Shown: in pieces, positions 63,401 through 64,000 of the stretch
How positions within the stretch are numbered: the stretch's first letter is position 1
How the letters are laid out: every line of letters starts with the position of its first letter
Assembly (NCBI GenBank): GCA_034687125.1
Contig: JAQGBZ010000074.1
Location: 62,001-126,000, forward strand
Source: Neelides folsomi
Taxonomy: Eukaryota; Arthropoda; Collembola; Neelipleona; Neelidae
Direction: 5' to 3'
DNA: 64,000 nt
Position numbers and translations under genes: made by a program
Notes under the pieces: generated by a model
Told to the model about the DNA's origin: nothing
Databases searched by the model: none
Seen by the model: the letters and a program-made list of their open reading frames with translations, nothing else

Positions 63401-64000
63401 GGTGAGATTGGTCCACCCTTAATACGCAAAGAACTCCTCACTACATTTATAAGAGTCCATTAAAGGGCCCATCATCGTCTCTTCTCGAAGGGAGGGAGAT
63501 AGGGAGAGAACACATTACTCTCGCCACATTCTGATAATTAGCGAGATACGCGGAATCCATCAGAGGACCACTCACTCCCTAACTGATACCTTAGCCCAGT
63601 TTTGGGCCCTTAAAAGCCGTCGTTTTTACTCCATGCTAATGTCCTCCCTCTCGTCCGTATCAAGATCCTAGACGACGATTTATTCTCTTCGGCCGATGCC
63701 AAATGAAATGATCATGATGCATGGGGCTCTCCGGAATTAAACTATTATTTCCTATTCAAATGAGAGAAGAGTAAATAGGCCGGCTGAGAAGAGATATTTA
63801 TTCGTGACGTAGTTCCTAAACCTCTCACCCCCAAACACGTCAGGGTTCGATTAAAAGGAATTACAAACAACCTCCATTGGGTGACCTCGCCAAGGAGGGA
63901 GAAAACCGAGCGGCCTGAAGAGGTCAGAGGAGAAATGCAATTCCAATTAAGTACCGCCTGGAAATAATGAAGTGAGGGCAAAAGGAAATGTTCGGGGCAC
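51418..64000. other. 12.6 kb without recognisable genes, probably upstream intron/regulatory DNA of the u-shaped-like gene
   Basis: No coding exon with family similarity was found on either strand; open frames are short and overlap at random. The sequence is more GC-balanced than the 22-46 kb core, looks non-repetitive and is rich in short motifs (TTAATTA, GATAAG/CTTATC, GAGGAG). AT-rich patches occur at about 55280-55700 and 62280-62960. A short perfect hairpin is at 59264-59293. The reading phase of the exon ending at 51417 shows that at least one more exon lies to the right, here or beyond. Confidence 0.5.
59264..59293. repeat. Short perfect hairpin
   Basis: CATTCAAACGG and its reverse complement CCGTTTGAATG are separated by the 8-base loop CCCGAGGA. 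It stands in otherwise featureless intronic DNA; a role as an RNA or protein-binding site is unknown. Confidence 0.6.

Noticed and set aside
1-64000. CRISPR arrays, transposons, tRNA or rRNA genes
   Set aside because: No regularly spaced repeats, transposase or reverse-transcriptase motifs, or tRNA-like A/B boxes with a cloverleaf were found by eye; a covariance-model scan could still find diverged RNAs.

Overview
This window is nuclear DNA from an arthropod, most likely a crustacean or other non-model lineage. It has spliceosomal introns (GT..AG, phases consistent across junctions), no operons and AT-rich spacers. Its gene families include an arthropod-type SmydA protein, a u-shaped/FOG zinc-finger cofactor, an Asteroid-type nuclease and a clip-less serine protease homologue. 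I rebuilt gene models by hand from open frames, splice sites and reading phase. No transposase, reverse transcriptase, CRISPR array, rRNA or tRNA was recognised. The species cannot be named from the sequence.

Layout. (1) 1.9-9.2 kb, minus strand: a ten-exon orphan class C receptor of the GPR158/GPR179 (Drosophila smog/CG31760) type, in long introns of mixed composition. (2) 10.8-18.5 kb, plus strand: an ODAD4/TTC25-type TPR gene. Two different upstream exon sets can each complete the first TPR when spliced to the same downstream exon. (3) 22.3-45.6 kb is an AT-rich, gene-dense core. In order it holds a SmydA-type SET/MYND gene (+), a serine-protease homologue with two of three catalytic residues lost and three C-terminal LDLa repeats (-), a TSSK-like kinase (-), DDX20/Gemin3 (-), MCTS1 (-), NDUFA13 (+), an unrecognised Asn-rich protein (-), an ASTE1/Asteroid-type protein (-) and a secreted carboxylesterase (+). 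(4) 46.8-51.4 kb, minus strand: the last four exons of a u-shaped/FOG multi-zinc-finger gene, whose start lies beyond the right edge. The remaining 12.6 kb looks like its upstream intron or regulatory DNA.

The genes do not form one pathway. MCTS1 (translation re-initiation) and NDUFA13 (complex I) share a 647-bp divergent intergenic region with promoter-like motifs. The TTC25-like gene and the TSSK-like kinase would both fit a lineage with flagellated sperm, but that is inference. The most notable observations are the alternative TPR half-exons, the degenerate protease with C-terminal LDLa repeats, a 12-nt micro-exon carrying the esterase catalytic histidine, a SmydA protein with altered SET residues, and a perfect 36-bp palindrome nested in a longer inverted repeat.
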